Origin: CAZEAP01 sp964510315
GTDB lineage: Bacteria; Planctomycetota; Brocadiia; SM23-32
Assembly (NCBI GenBank): GCA_964510315.1
Contig: CAZEAP010000013.1
Coordinates: forward strand, 1-64,000
DNA length: 64,000 nt
Direction of reading: 5' to 3'
Shown: piece after piece, positions 61,376 to 64,000 of the stretch
Layout: the number at the start of each line of letters is the position of its first letter
Numbering within the stretch: position 1 is the first letter of the stretch
Translations under genes and position numbers: made by a program
The notes under the pieces: generated by a model
The model's database searches: none
Told to the model about the DNA's origin: nothing
The model's input: the letters and a program-made list of their open reading frames with translations, nothing else

Positions 61376-61687
61376 CTACAGGAGCAGGAACAGAAGGCCG
61401 GCCACCGCCAGGGCCAGGACCGCTGCCAGAAACCAGAGGCGGAAGTTCAAATGCCTCCGGGAGCCCCGCCCGAACTCCCGGCGCACGAACTCATCATAGT
61501 CGAATTCGTCATCCCGGCTGTAGCCGGTTGGGATGCCGGCGCCCCACTTTCCGGCCCCCTCTGACCAGCCGGTTGCCTCGTCGGAGCCGCACTCCGGGCA
61601 GGCGCGCGCATTTGTTCTGACCTCGGCGCCGCAGTGCGGGCAGGTAAACCAATCCTCTTCCGATGACCGTCGGTCTCGATGCGCCAA
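61376..61687 (-). CDS. Zinc-ribbon membrane protein
   Basis: A 103-residue protein. CPHCGAEVRTNARACPECGS gives a zinc ribbon (two Cys pairs) at about 16-35, an acidic linker follows (YSRDDEFDYDEFVRREFG), and residues ~83-103 are a C-terminal membrane helix (FLAAVLALAVAGLLFLLL). Such tail-anchored zinc-ribbon proteins are common and functionally obscure. The ATG at 61687 has GAAGGAG about 13 bases upstream. A degenerate copy lies at 59548-59768. Confidence 0.75.
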   Translation of the reverse strand: MAHRDRRSSEEDWFTCPHCGAEVRTNARACPECGSDEATGWSEGAGKWGAGIPTGYSRDDEFDYDEFVRREFGRGSRRHLNFRLWFLAAVLALAVAGLLFLLL

Positions 61688-61721
61688 CGCGGCTCCTTCC
61701 CGCCGGGGGCTCCGGTCGCTC

Positions 61722-62657
61722 TCACCAGCGCCGGGGGCAGAGCATCACTATCTCCCCGGGTGCCTGCCAGTGGGCACTCCACCGTGCGGCCCGCTCCCGA
61801 CCAACATACAGTGTGTTCCCCACGCAGGTCCATGCCGTGCCGTCCGCCGCGAACGCCGCGTGAAAGGTGTCGATGTTGTCGGGGGTGGACTCCGGGAAGC
61901 CCTCATGGACGTGGTCCCAGTTGCTGCCCGCCTCCTCTGAGCGGTAGAGCTGTCCGTGAACGTCCTGGCCGTGGGGGCCGTCGCTGACGGTGACCAGCAG
62001 GAGATCCGGATCGGTCGGATGCACCGCCACGCACCGGCCGTAGCGCTCGCCCAGGTCCTCCGCCCTGTGCAGCCAGGAGTTCCCCCGGTCCATGCTCAGC
62101 CAGAAGGAGTCGGCGGTCTCGGCGTAAACGCGTTCGGTGGAAGCCGGGCACGTGGCGACCTGGTGGACGTCCTTGTGGAGTTCGGGGGTGACCGGTTCCC
62201 AGGTGTTGCCCCGGTCGTCGGAGCGCATGATGCTGCCGACGTGGATGTCCGCGTAGACCCGGCCGTCGCCGCTGGTGGCCATGCTGCGGACGGCGGGCGG
62301 ACCGCCCCACGGGGTGTACCAGTCCTCCCGGCAATCCAGTCGGTCGAACGCGCCGAGGCGACGCGTGCCCTCCCCGGTGAGCCGGTAGACGTGGGGGGGC
62401 TCGGTGCCGATCAGCAGGTTCAGGGGGTCTTCGGAGAGGAGAAGCAGCGAGTGCACGGTGTCCTCCATTTCCGTCTCCAACGGAACCGCCTTGCCCTGCG
62501 AAAGCATGTAGACACCGCCGTCGGCACAGGCGGCGAAGGCGGCGTTTGCGCCCTCCTCGATGCGGCGAACGTCGGGCAGTTCGGCGACGGGTTCGGGCAA
62601 TTCGTCCGGAGCGTACCCTTCCAGTCGAAACACGGCGTCGGATGTCGCCAGCAGCAT
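61722..62657 (-). CDS. BNR/sortilin-type beta-propeller protein
   Basis: A 311-residue cytoplasmic-looking propeller with Asp-box (BNR) repeats: MRSDDRGNTWEPV, LSMDRGNSWLHRA and RSEEAGSNWDHVH. These repeats occur in sialidases, photosynthesis-assembly factors and VPS10-like proteins; here catalytic residues of sialidases are not evident. GGGGGA lies four bases before the ATG at 62657. It is upstream of the zinc-ribbon gene on the same strand, 34 bp apart, so they may form an operon. Confidence 0.75.
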   Translation of the reverse strand: MLLATSDAVFRLEGYAPDELPEPVAELPDVRRIEEGANAAFAACADGGVYMLSQGKAVPLETEMEDTVHSLLLLSEDPLNLLIGTEPPHVYRLTGEGTRRLGAFDRLDCREDWYTPWGGPPAVRSMATSGDGRVYADIHVGSIMRSDDRGNTWEPVTPELHKDVHQVATCPASTERVYAETADSFWLSMDRGNSWLHRAEDLGERYGRCVAVHPTDPDLLLVTVSDGPHGQDVHGQLYRSEEAGSNWDHVHEGFPESTPDNIDTFHAAFAADGTAWTCVGNTLYVGRERAARWSAHWQAPGEIVMLCPRRW

Positions 62658-62795
62658 CTTGTCCCCCTGAATGGCTCGGAGTACTGTGCCCCATTGGCGA
62701 CTCTACCTGCAGGATAGGACGCCGGGGCCGTCGCGTCAAAGTACGCGTGGTGCGCGAGGCGCCGCCCGGCCGCGGGGCGGCCGGCCTACCGTCAA

Positions 62796-62824
62796 TTGAA
62801 CTGCCGGGGGACCGTGGCTATAAT
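62796..62824 (+). promoter_or_regulatory. Strong sigma-70-type promoter of the YugP-like gene
   Basis: TTGAAC (62796-62801), 17 bp, TATAAT (62819-62824). Transcription should begin near 62831, giving a ~105-base leader. The leader holds a perfect 10-bp stem, GCGTCGGCGC (62849-62858) with GCGCCGACGC (62882-62891), 23-base loop, ending about 45 bases before the ATG. Confidence 0.75.
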
Positions 62825-62936
62825 AAATGTTTCCGATCCTGGGGTACTGCGTCGGCGCGGCCGCGAGGGGTTTTTGGAGCGGCGCCGACGCCGCAGGCAC
62901 CCCTAAATTCACCGAAGATAACGGAGGAATACATAA

Positions 62937-63656
62937 ATGCCGCTGTTTCTCGACTGGACGTTTCTGCTGCTGATACCGCCGATGCTGCTGGCGCTCTATG
63001 CCACCTCGAAGGTGAAGTCCACCTTCGCGGAGTATTCCAAACGGCGCGCCTCTTCGGGTGCCACCGGCGCGCAGGTGGCCCGTGCGCTTCTGGAGCAGAG
63101 CGGCCTGAACCACATCAGGATTACGCGCACCAGCGGGCGGCTGAGCGACCATTATGACCCTCGCTCCGAGGAGCTGGCCCTCAGCGAAGGGGTGCACGAC
63201 TCCGCCAGCCTGGCGGCCCTCGGCGTGGCGGCCCACGAGGCGGGCCACGCACTGCAGGACGCCCAGGACTACGCCCCGCTGAAGCTGCGGCAGGGCATCT
63301 GGCCGGTGGCCGCCTTCGGCAGCAACCTGGGACCCATCCTGGCATTCGTCGGCATACTCATGCTGGCCCTGATCGAGGGCGCCCCCGGGTGGGCCATGCT
63401 GATCGCGAAGGTGGGCATCTTCCTGTTCGCCGGGGCCACCGCCTTCACCGTGATGACCATTCCGGTGGAGCTGAACGCCAGCCGCCGGGCGCTGGCGGCG
63501 CTGGAGGATTCCGGCTACATCCGCGGCGAGGAGCGGCCCCAGGTCAAGAAGGTGCTGGACGCCGCCGCCCTCACCTACATGGCCTCCGCGTTCATGGCCA
63601 TCATGATGCTTTTGCGGTTGATATTGCTGCTGACCATGGTCTCGCGACGAAACTGA
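62937..63656 (+). CDS. YugP-type membrane zinc metallopeptidase
   Basis: A 239-residue membrane protein. HEAGH at 100-104 is the zinc-binding motif, preceded by YDPRSEELALSEGVH, typical of the neutral zinc metallopeptidase family (YugP). There are about four hydrophobic helices (FLLLIPPMLLALYA, LAFVGILMLALIEG, LIAKVGIFLFAGATAF, AFMAIMMLLRLILLL). The substrate is unknown; a membrane-protein quality-control role is often supposed. GGAGGA lies before the ATG at 62937 and a strong promoter precedes it. Confidence 0.9.
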   Translation: MPLFLDWTFLLLIPPMLLALYATSKVKSTFAEYSKRRASSGATGAQVARALLEQSGLNHIRITRTSGRLSDHYDPRSEELALSEGVHDSASLAALGVAAHEAGHALQDAQDYAPLKLRQGIWPVAAFGSNLGPILAFVGILMLALIEGAPGWAMLIAKVGIFLFAGATAFTVMTIPVELNASRRALAALEDSGYIRGEERPQVKKVLDAAALTYMASAFMAIMMLLRLILLLTMVSRRN

Positions 63657-63676
63657 CCAAACCTCCGGAGGTGCCC

Positions 63677-64000
63677 GTGGGCCAGACCATAACCGAGAAG
63701 CTACTCGCCGCTCACTGCGAGAGCGACACGGTGGCGCCGGGGCAGTACGTCACCGTGGATGTGGACCTGTGCCTTGGCAACGACATAACGGCGCCGATTG
63801 CCATCGAGCAGTTCGAGGAAGCCGGATTTGAGGAGGTCTTCGATCCCGCGCGCATCGCCCTGGTGCCCGACCATTTCACGCCGAACAAGGACATCAAGGC
63901 GGCCACGCTCTCGAAGATGCTCCGGGACTTCGCCCGCGAGCACGAGGTCGAGCATTACTGGGAAGTCGGGCGCGTCGGCATAGAGCATGCGCTGCTGCCC
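63677..64000 (+). CDS. leuC: LeuC-like 3-isopropylmalate dehydratase large subunit, N-terminal part (cut by window end)
   Basis: The frame from the GTG at 63677 runs to the window end without a stop: GQTITEKLLAAHCESDTVAP, then VDVDLCLGNDITAPIAIEQF, DPARIALVPDHFTPNKDI and WEVGRVGIEHALLP, all typical of the aconitase-like LeuC/homoaconitase subunit N-terminus. GGAGG lies five bases before the GTG. The iron-sulfur Cys residues would come later, outside the window. LeuC isomerises isopropylmalate in leucine biosynthesis; a homoaconitase role cannot be excluded. Confidence 0.85.
   Translation, partial: MGQTITEKLLAAHCESDTVAPGQYVTVDVDLCLGNDITAPIAIEQFEEAGFEEVFDPARIALVPDHFTPNKDIKAATLSKMLRDFAREHEVEHYWEVGRVGIEHALLP

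Overview
The window is a high-GC bacterial chromosome segment, most like Planctomycetota or a related polysaccharide-degrading lineage. The basis is a secreted protein with a C-terminal PEP-CTERM-type sorting signal, five sulfatase-superfamily genes, many glycoside hydrolases of different families, xylose-isomerase-like TIM-barrel proteins, and numerous palindromic intergenic repeats. No rRNA, convincing tRNA or CRISPR array was seen, so the phylum is an inference.

Layout. 1-15.5 kb: a dispersed intergenic repeat, a sugar isomerase-like gene, a PEP-CTERM C39-like protein, a TrkA-N/RyR ion-channel-like protein, an NAD-dependent epimerase, a lipoprotein phosphoesterase, a GH30 enzyme, a six-hairpin glycosidase-like protein and two sulfatases. 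15.5-18.9 kb: an accessory island with a decayed phage terminase carrying two copies of a short repeat, a candidate restriction-modification operon (single-HKD PLD nuclease, beta-class DNA methyltransferase, small third protein) and a hypothetical gene; it ends against a truncated GH2 gene. 19-30 kb: FG-GAP/PL11-like protein, a Thr-type sulfatase-fold enzyme, a TadG-like protein, a small lipoprotein, GH38, GH130, deoC and another sugar isomerase. 30-33 kb: an AbiEi/AbiEii toxin-antitoxin pair with a readable promoter and palindrome, and a frameshifted DUF2330 remnant. 33-43.5 kb: two sulfatases, a GH28-like gene, glnS, GH27, a lipoprotein and a xylulokinase. 43.5-45.8 kb: a remnant phage module (S24 repressor facing a Gam nuclease inhibitor, a zinc protein and an excisionase-like protein). 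45.9-57 kb: uvrC, mreD, a GH50-like gene, and a tetR-tolC-macA-macB efflux operon with a perfect operator. 57.5-64 kb: a GH5-like glycosidase, small secreted and zinc-ribbon proteins (one with a decayed duplicate), a BNR-repeat protein, a YugP-type metallopeptidase and the 5' end of a leuC-like gene.

How the genes fit together. The dominant theme is breakdown of complex, probably sulfated, glycans: debranching and backbone hydrolases (GH27, GH28-like, GH30, GH38, GH50-like, GH5-like, GH130) with sulfatases, followed by xylulokinase, DeoC and sugar isomerases. Most of these enzymes show no signal peptide, which suggests that oligosaccharides are processed inside the cell. Layered on this are defence and mobile modules (candidate R-M, AbiE, phage remnants) and at least three kinds of intergenic repeat: a ~105-bp structured element present in four main copies, tandem GC-hairpin clusters, and an ~82-bp element inserted in the terminase remnant.
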